The translations under genes and the position numbers were made by a program. 64,000 nucleotides of DNA from PGYR01 sp041675005 (lineage in GTDB: Bacteria; Bacteroidota; Ignavibacteria; Kapaibacteriales; UBA2268): positions 191,271 to 255,270 of the forward strand of contig JBAYUQ010000002.1 of NCBI GenBank assembly GCA_041675005.1, read 5' to 3'. Each line of letters begins with the position of its first letter. The stretch's first letter is position 1. The notes beneath the pieces are model-generated. The model was given only the letters and a program-made list of their open reading frames with translations. It searched no databases and was not told where the DNA came from. This document shows positions 53,347 through 62,393 of this stretch, piece after piece.

Positions 53347-53678
53347 TACGCTACCAACACTTCATTGAGTTCGTTTATTATTTCGTTCATATCATTCCCA
53401 AAGAGTTTGTACATTTTCCCTTTACCACCTTGGCTATCGAATGGAGTATAATCCAAATCGTCTATTTTGCTGTTTTTAACTTTGTCGTTTTTCTCATCAT
53501 ACAAAAACTCATTGATTCTTATAGAGTTACGTTTATTGCGCTTTTCTTTATCAAGTAATAAACTTGTGAATAAGGTGTTAAATACCATTGTCATTTTTGC
53601 AATAAAGCAGCAAGCAGTAGATATATAATAGGTTATATTGGCTGTCGTTTTTCTCATCATACAAATCACTAAGCCCAC
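53346..53678 (-). pseudogene. Duplicated hsdR 3' end fused to unrelated sequence
   Basis: An open frame of 110 codons whose last 39 residues (IDDLDYTPFDSQGGKGKMYK and on to NEVLVA) match the hsdR C-terminus except for one Asp/Glu change. The matching DNA is 53350-53467 against 55140-55257, 118 bp with 5 differences by eye, mostly synonymous. The N-terminal half has no recognisable domain and contains a 23-bp repeat. Probably a scar rather than a gene. The TAATG overlap with hsdS is probably the original hsdR-hsdS junction. Confidence 0.8.
53483..53665. repeat. 23-bp direct repeat, 160 bp apart
   Basis: The same 23 bases occur at 53483-53505 and 53643-53665, read in two different frames of the open frame above. 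The spacer (53506-53642) looks non-functional. The repeat may be the footprint of a deletion, slippage or insertion event next to the duplicated hsdR tail. Confidence 0.75.
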
Positions 53679-55132
53679 GACGGTATATATTCAACAAATT
53701 TAGTAGAAGCATTATTAGGATCTTTAGGCTTTATTTTATCTTTTGCAAGTGCTTCTTTAATAACAAGTGAAACTTGACTTCTATATCTTTCACTTACCTT
53801 AAACCTTTCTCGTAATGAAGTATTAGTCATACTACTGGAAGAGAAGTATTTTAAAACACTATGCTGGTAGGCTGCTTCAACTCTTTCAGAAGGAGTCAAT
53901 TTAGAAAACGACCTAGGTGAATACATTGTAACTCTAAAAGAATTAGAGAGTTCCTCAAATTTTAATGGTGGTAGACCAAATAGTTCTATGGCAGCAACAG
54001 ATTTCTCGAACCCAGACCCACGTTCTTCACAAATGTTATACCTTCTAAATGCTTTAGCCAAGATTTCATTTCTCGATTCTGGAGTAGTTCTAATAAGTCT
54101 ATCAATCTTTTTAGACGGTAATAACTTACCTGGATTGGATATTTCTATTCTATCTGAGAAAATCTCAATCATTGGTCCAGAACCTCTAACAGAAAAATCT
54201 TGGTGGATTAGCGCGTTTGCAATAAGTTCTCGTAAAGCAATATCAGGATATACTGATGTTTCTGTCCGAAGAGCATTTTTAATAACTTCACTAGAAGGAA
54301 GTAGAGCTTTAATAAAATCAATCAATGATTCAAAACCAATAGCATACCCCTTAGAACCTGGGTACTCTTTTATTGGTTCTAGTTTATTAACTCCTTTGTA
54401 ATTAATTAGGCGTATGGATTTTCTAACTAAATCATCAAATTGAGATAAATCATACGCCGCAGCAAGTGCACCGAAATTAGTTATATAGTGTCCAACATTA
54501 TCGTACTCCTCAATCATTTTCTCTTGAGTTAAAAAATCAATAATATCATCGTTACTACCAGGTATAGGTTTGTCTAAAAGCTTAAGAATAGATCTATAAT
54601 CTAAAGTGTTAAGAATATCTGATTGATCTTTTAATTTAGACGCATGTAGCTCTTCATAAGTAGGTGTTTTACTATTGAGCATTAAACTACCAACCTCTTG
54701 TCTTGATGCCTTTTTAGTTGTACCTGCTGATCTGATGTATGATTCTTCTATCGTTTGGGTTTTAATATGAACTGGTTTAATTGCACTTTCTTTTATATAG
54801 ATGATTAATATATTATGTCCTTTATATACGCTCACAGTATGTTCAACAGAAACGACAGGATCCAAAGTATCTCTAGCTATATTACCAACTTTCGATATAA
54901 TCTCCTCAACCTTTGGCTGAGATAATCCAATAACTTCTGCATTGGTATTTTTTACTCCAAATACCATAAACCCTCCACCTGGATAATTTGCGAAAGCAGA
55001 TAGATGTTTTCCTAATTTTTTATTATCGGGGGATAAATCTTCTTTCCAATCAAGTTCATTTAGTTCTTGTGGAATATTTGCCAAGCTATTATCTAAAAGA
55101 GCAAATGCTCTTGTAATCCATTTTTTTTCCAT
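53669..55132 (-). CDS. AlbA_2 domain/ATPase-like putative regulator (COG2865 type)
   Basis: 487 aa. The N-terminal AlbA_2 (Schlafen-like, DNA/RNA-binding) domain shows LDWKEDLSPDNKKLGKHLSA, FANYPGGGFMVFGVKN and VIGLS (about residues 24-75). A GHKL-like ATP-binding region follows with LRELIANALIHQDFSVRG (about 305), EISNPGKLLP and ERGSGFEK. A winged-helix-like C-terminus (about 420-487) has SMTNTSLRERFKVSERYRSQV. Such proteins are frequent in or near type I RM operons, with unclear function. ATG three bases after the hsdR stop. The gene lies between two copies of the hsdR tail. Confidence 0.82.
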   Translation of the reverse strand: MEKKWITRAFALLDNSLANIPQELNELDWKEDLSPDNKKLGKHLSAFANYPGGGFMVFGVKNTNAEVIGLSQPKVEEIISKVGNIARDTLDPVVSVEHTVSVYKGHNILIIYIKESAIKPVHIKTQTIEESYIRSAGTTKKASRQEVGSLMLNSKTPTYEELHASKLKDQSDILNTLDYRSILKLLDKPIPGSNDDIIDFLTQEKMIEEYDNVGHYITNFGALAAAYDLSQFDDLVRKSIRLINYKGVNKLEPIKEYPGSKGYAIGFESLIDFIKALLPSSEVIKNALRTETSVYPDIALRELIANALIHQDFSVRGSGPMIEIFSDRIEISNPGKLLPSKKIDRLIRTTPESRNEILAKAFRRYNICEERGSGFEKSVAAIELFGLPPLKFEELSNSFRVTMYSPRSFSKLTPSERVEAAYQHSVLKYFSSSSMTNTSLRERFKVSERYRSQVSLVIKEALAKDKIKPKDPNNASTKFVEYIPSWA

Positions 55133-55135
55133 AGT

Positions 55136-57946
55136 CTAAGCTACCAACACTTCATTGAGTTCGTTTATTATTTCGTTCATTTCGTTTCCGAAGAGTTTGT
55201 ACATTTTCCCTTTACCACCTTGGCTATCGAATGGAGTATAATCCAGATCGTCTATTTCTATATGGTAGCTACTTACTATGTGGTCTTTTATCATACGTAA
55301 CCAATCCATCTGCTCTTGTGTGAAACGGTTGTGTTGTCCTGCATTCTGTTTGAATATCCAGTTCTTAAAATTAGCTTCTATTGTTTTATCAAACGCCTTT
55401 AGTTCGGTGTCTATACCACATACTCTTCGTACCAAAGACACAAGTGCTGTTAGCTCATCTTTGGGTTGTTCACTTTTTACTTCTTCTAATGTAGCATAGG
55501 CGTTCCAAACATTATCTGGCACTAGCATAGGTTTTTCTAATGCAAGTTTATCATACAAGTCTTTTATCATTTTGAATGTGACTTCTCTGCGATTGTATGG
55601 CTGGTTATAAAATATGCTCAACGCCTTTATCTCATCTTTGTTAGCTTCCATATACTCAGTGAAATCATTCACAATAGTAGTTGCCTTATCCACAGAAGTA
55701 GTATCCCATTCGGACTTGGTAATAGTATCTGTATTAATACTATCTATTATTTGCTCATGCTGTTTTCGTATATTCTCTAGATAGTTATTTAGCTCCCCGT
55801 TGAATGTGGAAGCAGCGTTTTTGGCTAACTTCTCTTGTGCTGCTTTCATCGCTTGGTTTTCTAAAGCAGGTGTTCTATCCTCTTTAGGAATCTTATCAAT
55901 TTCGATTTGTGCCAAGCTGTTTATTTCATCTTGGTCATAAGCCATTATCAATTCTTTGGTGATTTGCTTTAGGTCTTTACCATCAGAATATTCGAGTACT
56001 TTATCTTTTTCTTTATCCGTTATTTGCTTTTCCAACATAATCAAACGATTAGCTAGAGATAAGAATAAATCCTCTTCTTTTACTCCCATTGCTACCGCTT
56101 GAAGTAAATCTTTCATTGGTACAGATTTCTTTCTTTCCAATGGTCGACTATCAGTTTTCTTAGATTTGGTAGCACCTATAGCATCGACTATTACGAAGTG
56201 AGTTTTACTATTAGCAGTACGTGTAACTAATTGCAATGAATCACTATTGATAGTTCTAGTACCTCTTCCTTTCATTTGTTCAAAGTAGTTTACGCTTTTC
56301 ACGTCCCTCATAAACAAAAGCACCTCTAGGGGCTTCACGTCCGTACCAGTAGCAATCATATCAACTGTTACAGCTATTCGAGGATAATATGAGTTTCGAA
56401 ATCTGTTCAGTATTGATTTTGGATCCTCTTCTACTTTGTACGTCACCTTTTTACAAAACTCATTGCCTTCGTCAAACTCTTCACGGATGATTTTTATAAT
56501 ATCATCTGCATGACTATCTGTTTTAGCAAATACTAATGTTTTAGGTACTTCATAGTCACCATTACTATCAAAACGATTTGGAAATATTACAGTTTTTAAT
56601 GCACGCTTATACTCTTTTATAATACTTCTTATTTGGCTTATATTTACTACTTTCTTATCGAGGTCATTACGCTTGTATTCCGTATCCTCATCCTCTTGTT
56701 GCCATCTTTTTTGTCTTGTTAGTTTATCACGTCTATCTATAAACCAACCTGCTTTTATAGTATCACCTTTCTGAGATATTTCTGTGTCGATTGTATAAAC
56801 TTCATATGGAACATTTACACCATCTATTACAGATTCTTCATAGGTGTATTGACTAACTACATTCTCGTTGAAGAATCCGAAAGTTCTCTTATCTGGTGTA
56901 GCTGTTAGCCCTATCAAGAATGCATCAAAGTAATCTAACACCTGCTTCCATAAGTTGTATATAGAACGATGGCATTCGTCTATTACAATGAAGTCGAATT
57001 GTTCAATTGGAACTTTAGGAGTGTAATCTACAGGTACAGCTTTTGATTTACTAATTTGGTTTTTTAACCATGTATTATCTTCGGGATTGTCTAACTCTGC
57101 ACTTTCGTCTAATTCTTCCCCTTTGAGAATAGAATAGAGTCGTTGGATTGTAGATATACATACTTGACTATCAGATGCTATGTAGCTAGATGTTAACCTT
57201 TGTACATTATATAACTCTGTAAATTTTCTATTATCATCATTCGGTTGGAATGTCATGAACTCTTGTTCGGCCTGCTCACCTAGGTTTTTAGTATCTACTA
57301 AGAATAGTATTCGTTTCGCATCTGCATGTTTTAATAATCTATAAACAAATGTAGCAGCAGTAAAAGTCTTACCTGCACCAGTAGCCATTTGTATAAGAGC
57401 TTTGGGTCTATTATTTTTGAAAGATTCTTCTAGGTTCTTCACTGCTACTATCTGAGCAGGACGAAGACCTGTAGCATCTAACTCAGGCATTGATTGGAAA
57501 CGCTCACGAAGAGAAGGACCTTTTTTAATCCATTCGGCAAGAGTCTCTGGTCTATGAAAGCTGAATACATTTCTGCCTCTGGGTTTCGGATCTCTGTAAT
57601 CAGTAAACCGAGTTACAGTTCCCGTGCTCTCATACACGAATGGCTTTTCATCCTCAATTAGATACTTACCAATTTTGATAGCTTCCTTAGAGTACCTAGT
57701 TGATTGTTCTTCGACTTGTAATAGTTTGTAACCCTTGTCTTCGGCTTTAGCTTCTATGACACCCACTGGCTTGGAATTTACAAATAAAATATAATCAGCT
57801 GACCCTGATACAGTATTGACTTCACGCAATGCAATACCAAGACCAGTAGATAGATTTTTATTACTTTGTGATTGAACATGCCATCCTGCTAATTCTAGCA
57901 TTTCATCAATAGTGTCTCTAGATATTTGTTCTTGAGTCTTATTCAT
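55136..57946 (-). CDS. hsdR: Type I restriction-modification system, restriction subunit
   Basis: 936 aa DNA translocase and endonuclease of EcoEI-like class. N-terminal nuclease motifs Asp51 and Glu65-Ala-Lys67 (VIEAKAED) form the PD-(D/E)xK site. Helicase motifs: MATGAGKTFTAATF (Walker A, 187-200), FIVIDECHRSIYNL (DECH box), GLTATPDKRT, and ATGTDVKPLE with QMKGRGTR in the second RecA domain. The C-terminal about 250 residues form the HsdR C domain, ending in NEVLVA. First gene of the minus-strand operon, with ATG after a 260-bp gap. Its last 118 bp are repeated before hsdS. Confidence 0.95.
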   Translation of the reverse strand: MNKTQEQISRDTIDEMLELAGWHVQSQSNKNLSTGLGIALREVNTVSGSADYILFVNSKPVGVIEAKAEDKGYKLLQVEEQSTRYSKEAIKIGKYLIEDEKPFVYESTGTVTRFTDYRDPKPRGRNVFSFHRPETLAEWIKKGPSLRERFQSMPELDATGLRPAQIVAVKNLEESFKNNRPKALIQMATGAGKTFTAATFVYRLLKHADAKRILFLVDTKNLGEQAEQEFMTFQPNDDNRKFTELYNVQRLTSSYIASDSQVCISTIQRLYSILKGEELDESAELDNPEDNTWLKNQISKSKAVPVDYTPKVPIEQFDFIVIDECHRSIYNLWKQVLDYFDAFLIGLTATPDKRTFGFFNENVVSQYTYEESVIDGVNVPYEVYTIDTEISQKGDTIKAGWFIDRRDKLTRQKRWQQEDEDTEYKRNDLDKKVVNISQIRSIIKEYKRALKTVIFPNRFDSNGDYEVPKTLVFAKTDSHADDIIKIIREEFDEGNEFCKKVTYKVEEDPKSILNRFRNSYYPRIAVTVDMIATGTDVKPLEVLLFMRDVKSVNYFEQMKGRGTRTINSDSLQLVTRTANSKTHFVIVDAIGATKSKKTDSRPLERKKSVPMKDLLQAVAMGVKEEDLFLSLANRLIMLEKQITDKEKDKVLEYSDGKDLKQITKELIMAYDQDEINSLAQIEIDKIPKEDRTPALENQAMKAAQEKLAKNAASTFNGELNNYLENIRKQHEQIIDSINTDTITKSEWDTTSVDKATTIVNDFTEYMEANKDEIKALSIFYNQPYNRREVTFKMIKDLYDKLALEKPMLVPDNVWNAYATLEEVKSEQPKDELTALVSLVRRVCGIDTELKAFDKTIEANFKNWIFKQNAGQHNRFTQEQMDWLRMIKDHIVSSYHIEIDDLDYTPFDSQGGKGKMYKLFGNEMNEIINELNEVLVA

Positions 57947-58036
57947 ATTGTTTTATATAAATCATACATCTTGTTGAATGTTAATTTAGTATTATTAATT
58001 GGCATTATCAAGGGGTGAAGTAAGATTCAGAACTAT

Positions 58037-58105
58037 TTAGCCCCTTAACAAATTAGCGATACCCCAGAGCTGACCTTGTAGAATTTTCTTTTGTTCTTCA
58101 GACAT
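58037..58105 (-). pseudogene. 22-codon remnant resembling an hsdM N-terminus
   Basis: The ATG-to-TAA frame reads MSEEQKKILQGQLWGIANLL then RG and a stop. QLWGIANxLRG is the opening of type IC-like HsdM proteins (LWxIAxxLRG), a form different from the intact hsdM at 48630. Probably a decayed relic of another type I system; nothing further downstream matches. A real micro-ORF cannot be excluded. Confidence 0.4.
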
Positions 58106-58206
58106 ATACTTATTTCGTTTTATTAGTTTCCGTATTGCTAATATAAGGAAAAGAGGTGGAATTGGTGTAAAGCAGTTTCAGCAAGTTTTTTTTATTTCTA
58201 AATTAA

Positions 58207-59763
58207 TCAAACTTTATCAACTTTAATTAGACGATATTTAAAACCATAATTTTTTAATCTTTGAAGTGAATTTTTGAGTGTAATCTTACTAAAAAAAGGA
58301 AGATCCAAATCATTAGAAGAATGACTTAATATCGCATAACTAACTGTGTATTCATCCGGATTTATTTCATTTGCATCTAAGAATACATTGTTTATTTTAT
58401 CAATTTTATCTCTATAGCTTTTATCTGATAATATTAATTCTGCTGAAACAAGACCTTGATTAAACAAATGACTTAGTGTTGAAGATCCAGTGTATCTTTT
58501 TACATGAATAATTTCCTTACTGTTATACAAATCACAAAATTCTATTTTGCTTCTACCTCCACCATGAGGGATATTATGGCTATCAAATAATTTGTATCCA
58601 AGTTCTTCAGATACTCTTTTATTGTAAGCGAATTCTGGTTTATCTGTTTCAGAAAATTTTGGTAGAATGTTAGTATTAATTGTTAAATTAGAATAAAATT
58701 CATTAATTCTTTGATTAAAATCTTTATTTATCAGAAACCATTTACCATTTGATAAAAGAAACAACTCTTCTTTGTATTGTAATTCACAATATATACAATT
58801 GTAAATTTTCCACTTATTAGTAAAAAAACCTTTTTGCTCTGAATATGTTTGTACAATATTATTAAAATCTGAAGTTGAAATTTTATCAGATTTAAGATAA
58901 TCTAAATAAGTTTCAATATGGATGTCATCTAATTCTTCAGAATTCTTATTATATTTGAAGTATGATATATCATCCCATTCAATTATATCAGGAACAGACA
59001 ACCATAATTTATCAAAATTCTTATTATTAATTTCATTGATTAATTGATTGTCTAAATTTTTAATTTTATATTTATCTTTTATCGGTTTTATGTTATCTAT
59101 CCATTCAAAATGCTCTTTGTATTTTTCACTCTTATAATGAGTGATTATATCCTTTAGAATATCATGTATATTTTCAATATCAATCTTAGTAGAGAAAGAA
59201 ATAGATTCTTTCCCAGAAATTGTTTTACCGAATTTGTTATCACTAGATTGTGCTGTAATTGATTCAACCAATTCCTGTTCCTCGTCAATGTTGAAATTAA
59301 ATATTTCACTAGCTATTGATATTTGGTTAGATGTGTTTCTTGGGATATCTGTTAATTTTTTTGTATTTACTTTTCTGATTTTATCTTCACTAGCTAAATT
59401 TAAAGTAGTTCTAAGTCCAAAGTCTTCTTCCCAAACATTTGGCATTAGTAAGTACCTCCCAAATCCAAAAGTAACAGCAAAATTGTATGTTTCAGTATCG
59501 TCATCTACTGTTATAAGGATCAATGCCTTTGAACTCGAATTACTGAAAACTATATTCTGAGGTAATTGATTGTTAAAAAACTTACTTACCCATTCAGGTG
59601 TTTTCGAATTAGATTCATCATATACTAAAATCATATTTTCTTTTAATTCATACTTTTCTACATTATCTTTTAAATATACATCTATATTATTATCTACTGT
59701 AGTGAGTGAATTTTTTAAAAGATATAAATTAATTCTATTTGTTGCGGTATTATTTTTACTCAT
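58207..59763 (-). CDS. TIGR04141/DUF6119-family sporadically distributed protein
   Basis: 518 aa. The start INLYLLKNSLTTVDN, FGFGRYLLMPNVWEEDFGLR (about residues 95-115), SFSTKIDIENIHDIL, and the C-terminal KRYTGSSTLSHLFNQGLVSA (about 430-450) are the marks of the TIGR04141 family. These proteins occur patchily across bacteria, often beside restriction systems and phage genes; molecular function is not established. RBS AGGAC before the ATG. It stands 29 bases behind a small gene, forming a two-gene unit upstream of the RM operon on the same strand. Confidence 0.85.
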   Translation of the reverse strand: MSKNNTATNRINLYLLKNSLTTVDNNIDVYLKDNVEKYELKENMILVYDESNSKTPEWVSKFFNNQLPQNIVFSNSSSKALILITVDDDTETYNFAVTFGFGRYLLMPNVWEEDFGLRTTLNLASEDKIRKVNTKKLTDIPRNTSNQISIASEIFNFNIDEEQELVESITAQSSDNKFGKTISGKESISFSTKIDIENIHDILKDIITHYKSEKYKEHFEWIDNIKPIKDKYKIKNLDNQLINEINNKNFDKLWLSVPDIIEWDDISYFKYNKNSEELDDIHIETYLDYLKSDKISTSDFNNIVQTYSEQKGFFTNKWKIYNCIYCELQYKEELFLLSNGKWFLINKDFNQRINEFYSNLTINTNILPKFSETDKPEFAYNKRVSEELGYKLFDSHNIPHGGGRSKIEFCDLYNSKEIIHVKRYTGSSTLSHLFNQGLVSAELILSDKSYRDKIDKINNVFLDANEINPDEYTVSYAILSHSSNDLDLPFFSKITLKNSLQRLKNYGFKYRLIKVDKV

Positions 59764-59792
59764 ATTGATCGTCCTGCCATAAGTTTAATGCT

Positions 59793-60128
59793 TTATACTA
59801 ATTCTGAAATTTTGACAACATAATCACCTAATTTGGGCGATTGACCACTTATTGTAATAACTCCATTAGAATAAGAATAATCCTGAAAATCAACTTTAAA
59901 TTCCATGTGTACTCTTTCAGAATTTAAAACGTTACCTTCAGCAAGAGAGATATTACAGCTTGATGATGTTGAAATTCCTAATGTCACTACTAAATCCTCA
60001 CTCAATACTCCTACGTTGAAGTCATATTCAATATTACCAGAAAACTGTATGTCTCCGTTTGCTAAATCAGAGGGGTTAATCAAACTTTCTTTAAACTCAC
60101 CAAATGCTCGAACACTTTCTTTACTCAT
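59793..60128 (-). CDS. Small protein paired with the DUF6119 gene
   Basis: 111 aa, not recognised. No signal or membrane segment; predicted beta-rich (ISTSSSCNISLAE, GVITISGQSPKLGDYVVKI). GAGGAGTGA precedes the ATG, and the DUF6119 gene starts 29 bases after the stop, so both are likely co-expressed. The pairing of a small soluble protein upstream of a sporadic large one fits a toxin-antidote or defence module, but the sequence itself does not prove it. Confidence 0.7.
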   Translation of the reverse strand: MSKESVRAFGEFKESLINPSDLANGDIQFSGNIEYDFNVGVLSEDLVVTLGISTSSSCNISLAEGNVLNSERVHMEFKVDFQDYSYSNGVITISGQSPKLGDYVVKISELV

Positions 60129-60251
60129 TACTCACTCCTCAAATTAATTTTAAATATATACTCTTCTAACCAGTCAAACTCAGCACCCTCGACTTCACCC
60201 TTTCACTAGACTACTATTGTTTTGTAGTTTAAACAACCCCGAATTGAGTCA

Positions 60252-60674
60252 TTAAATCCCTTCCGAGAACTTTACGTCCTCAACTATTATTTGGTATTTC
60301 TTAGCCGCCTCTGGCTTAGGAGGTAACTCAAACCCTATTTCATATTTGTGATTGGGTTGAAAAAAGTCAAATCTTGTATATGTTCTTTCTTCTATTACAC
60401 TTCCTGTTTTGCTTAGCCATTGTATCCTAAGAGTTAGGTCTTTGTATATTGAGTGCTTCGCAATATTCTTTATAAATACTTTGAATTCTGATTTTGTTCC
60501 CCAGAAATTAGTTTTCTGCTCAGTCTTTTCTATTGTTATATAGTTCTTAGGGGTTTCTCTTTCACTTTCTTGATCAGTTTCTTCAGTAGTCCAGTCTCCA
60601 ACTTCGTATTTTCTTTCACTTTCTCCACAACTTACTAGAAACAAGATAAATACAAACATTACAATTTTTTTCAT
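60252..60674 (-). CDS. Putative lipoprotein
   Basis: 140 aa. Lipoprotein signal MKKIVMFVFILFLVSC with the acylated Cys at about residue 16. The mature part is a charged linker followed by a beta-sandwich-like domain (YITIEKTEQKT, LRIQWLSKTGSVIEERTY). The pattern resembles Bacteroidota FxLYD-type lipoproteins, but assignment is weak. GAGGAGG stands at the ideal distance before the ATG. It follows the histidine-kinase-like gene by 35 bases. Confidence 0.75.
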   Translation of the reverse strand: MKKIVMFVFILFLVSCGESERKYEVGDWTTEETDQESERETPKNYITIEKTEQKTNFWGTKSEFKVFIKNIAKHSIYKDLTLRIQWLSKTGSVIEERTYTRFDFFQPNHKYEIGFELPPKPEAAKKYQIIVEDVKFSEGI

Positions 60675-60709
60675 AATTCCTCCTCTTGAAATTTAAAATT
60701 TTATTCAAT

Positions 60710-61777
60710 CTAATCTGGTAAACTAACAGTGAACTCTGCACCTTTGCCATCGCCAAGGCTGTTAGCTTCTATTGTGCCAGAGTGCTTATCTATTATCTTT
60801 CGGCTTAGGTAAAGCCCTAGTCCAGTTGTGCTTTCACCTGTAGTTCCTCTACTTCTTACTTTCGTGAATCTATCAAATATTAGATCTTTATTTTCTGTAG
60901 TAAATCCTACACCTTTGTCTATCACTTTTACTAACGTGTTTGTACCCATTCTAGATGAGTTTACCACTATCTCACCACCAACGTTTGAGTATTTTATAGC
61001 GTTACTGATTAGGTTAGTAAATGCTTGTTTAAGTAGTGCTTCCTTACCACTGATAAGTCTAATATCTCCAATCATCTCAATCGATAATTTCTTCCTATGT
61101 ATTTCGTCTGCAAACTGCTCTTTGATACTATTGAACATTGTCTCTAGCTCTATTTCTTGCTTCATAGATTTAGTGACAAAGACCTCTTCCATCTCTAGCA
61201 TCCCTTTCACTGAATCTATTAGCTCAATTTGCTCTGTAGAAGCAGCTGCAATTTTTGATTTGAGATTCTGCTTTTTCTCATCTGTATCAGCTTGTGTAAT
61301 CATCTCCGAGTAGTTATAGACTGCTGTAATTTTGTTTCTAAGATCAAGTGAGATTATATCAAGCATGTCCTTCTTTTCTTTATGTAGCTCATCTATCGAC
61401 TTTACAGAGTACTGTACTTTACGCATTAGCCTACCTATATCATCATCGAGATTCGTAGGCAGGTTAGACATTCTCTTGTTCACTATAAAATCATCTAGTG
61501 ATGTTTCAGTAAGTAATAGCGGTTCTATAAGATTCCTTTGTATAAAAAGCGTTAAGACAATACTGCCAAATGTCACTACTGTTATCACAACAATTACAAC
61601 ACTAGCATTGACTTCATCTATATCAATGAACTTCCAAATTCCGATTGCAGTTAGCACAGGAATTAATATTCCTAATATTGTGATTGCATAGAATTTGTAA
61701 GCATAATTCTTAAAAAAACTAAACCGTGATAGAAATTGATATATTTTTAATTTGAATTTCGAACTATCTATAGTCAT
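60710..61777 (-). CDS. Sensor histidine kinase-like protein lacking the phosphoacceptor His
   Basis: 355 aa. Two N-terminal membrane segments (about residues 24-50 and 56-80), a HAMP/linker-like coiled-coil, a HisKA-like dimerisation helix and a C-terminal HATPase_c domain. ATP-site boxes are intact: QAFTNLISNAIKYS (N), VIDKGVGF (G1), IFDRFTKV (F) and TTGLGLYLSR (G2). But the H-box reads ISLDLRNKIT where SHDLRNPL-type is expected: residue 144 is Leu (CTT), one base from His. So autophosphorylation at the usual site is impossible. No response regulator adjoins. ATG after GTGGAAG. Confidence 0.88.
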   Translation of the reverse strand: MTIDSSKFKLKIYQFLSRFSFFKNYAYKFYAITILGILIPVLTAIGIWKFIDIDEVNASVVIVVITVVTFGSIVLTLFIQRNLIEPLLLTETSLDDFIVNKRMSNLPTNLDDDIGRLMRKVQYSVKSIDELHKEKKDMLDIISLDLRNKITAVYNYSEMITQADTDEKKQNLKSKIAAASTEQIELIDSVKGMLEMEEVFVTKSMKQEIELETMFNSIKEQFADEIHRKKLSIEMIGDIRLISGKEALLKQAFTNLISNAIKYSNVGGEIVVNSSRMGTNTLVKVIDKGVGFTTENKDLIFDRFTKVRSRGTTGESTTGLGLYLSRKIIDKHSGTIEANSLGDGKGAEFTVSLPD

Positions 61778-61795
61778 AATTCTTCCACTTGAAAA

Positions 61796-62002
61796 TTATT
61801 GATTTCTACTACTGTTTAGAACTGATTTACCTTGTAATGTGAGTTTATACAACCCAACTTGCTCACCCTTATGTGGAATTACTGTTTTGAATAGTATCCC
61901 TTCATAAATCTTACAAAATTTTATCTCCGACTCTTCTTCAAATAGTAGAGTATTTGTTTCTTCTATCTTTTGTAATATATTATTTACTATCTCTCGATTC
62001 AC
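61796..62002 (-). CDS. Small hypothetical protein
   Basis: 68 aa, not recognised, soluble, acidic N-terminal helix and a short beta-rich C-terminal half. GTG start at 62002 supported by CGGAGG eight bases before it. It lies between the 85-aa gene and the kinase-like gene with gaps of 19 and 18 bases, so the three form an operon and it may belong to the same sensing circuit. Confidence 0.65.
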   Translation of the reverse strand: MNREIVNNILQKIEETNTLLFEEESEIKFCKIYEGILFKTVIPHKGEQVGLYKLTLQGKSVLNSSRNQ

Positions 62003-62021
62003 TTCGAACCTCCGAGTTTAT

Positions 62022-62279
62022 TTATCTTTCAAGCCAATATCTAATTAAAGAATTGTCAAAATACTCACCCGTCTTACCTGCTATGTAGAGCTTCTCTTTC
62101 ACTTCTTTAAAATACTTAACGCCGACCATGAGCGTCAACAAGGAACGTGATCTTTCTGAATCGACGTTAAGCTCCCGCTGAATCTCTTCAAGCAGGTCAT
62201 CTTTCATAACGGATCCACCGATACCATACTTCTGTATGGCATGTTGGTGGAAAACGTCTGTTTGGAATTTTGTTATCAT
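62022..62279 (-). CDS. Small hypothetical protein, possibly helical DNA- or protein-binding
   Basis: 85 aa. Predicted helical; KDDLLEEIQRELNVDSERSR and the final LIRYWLER suggest a compact helical domain, but no family was recognised and no helix-turn-helix is certain. First gene of the three-gene operon that ends in the kinase-like gene. No clear ribosome binding site before the ATG. Confidence 0.6.
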   Translation of the reverse strand: MITKFQTDVFHQHAIQKYGIGGSVMKDDLLEEIQRELNVDSERSRSLLTLMVGVKYFKEVKEKLYIAGKTGEYFDNSLIRYWLER

Positions 62280-62393
62280 TTATAGCTATATTTCAAAACT
62301 TACTATAAACAAACTTAATGCTATTTAATTTCCCAGTGTAAACGATACATTTACACTTTTCAATTAATTTAAGAACAGGCGTGTTATTAGGGG

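Noticed and set aside
62336..62356. GTGTAAA / TTTACAC inverted repeat
   Set aside because: Seven base pairs with a weak T-run only on the plus strand, where no gene needs a terminator.
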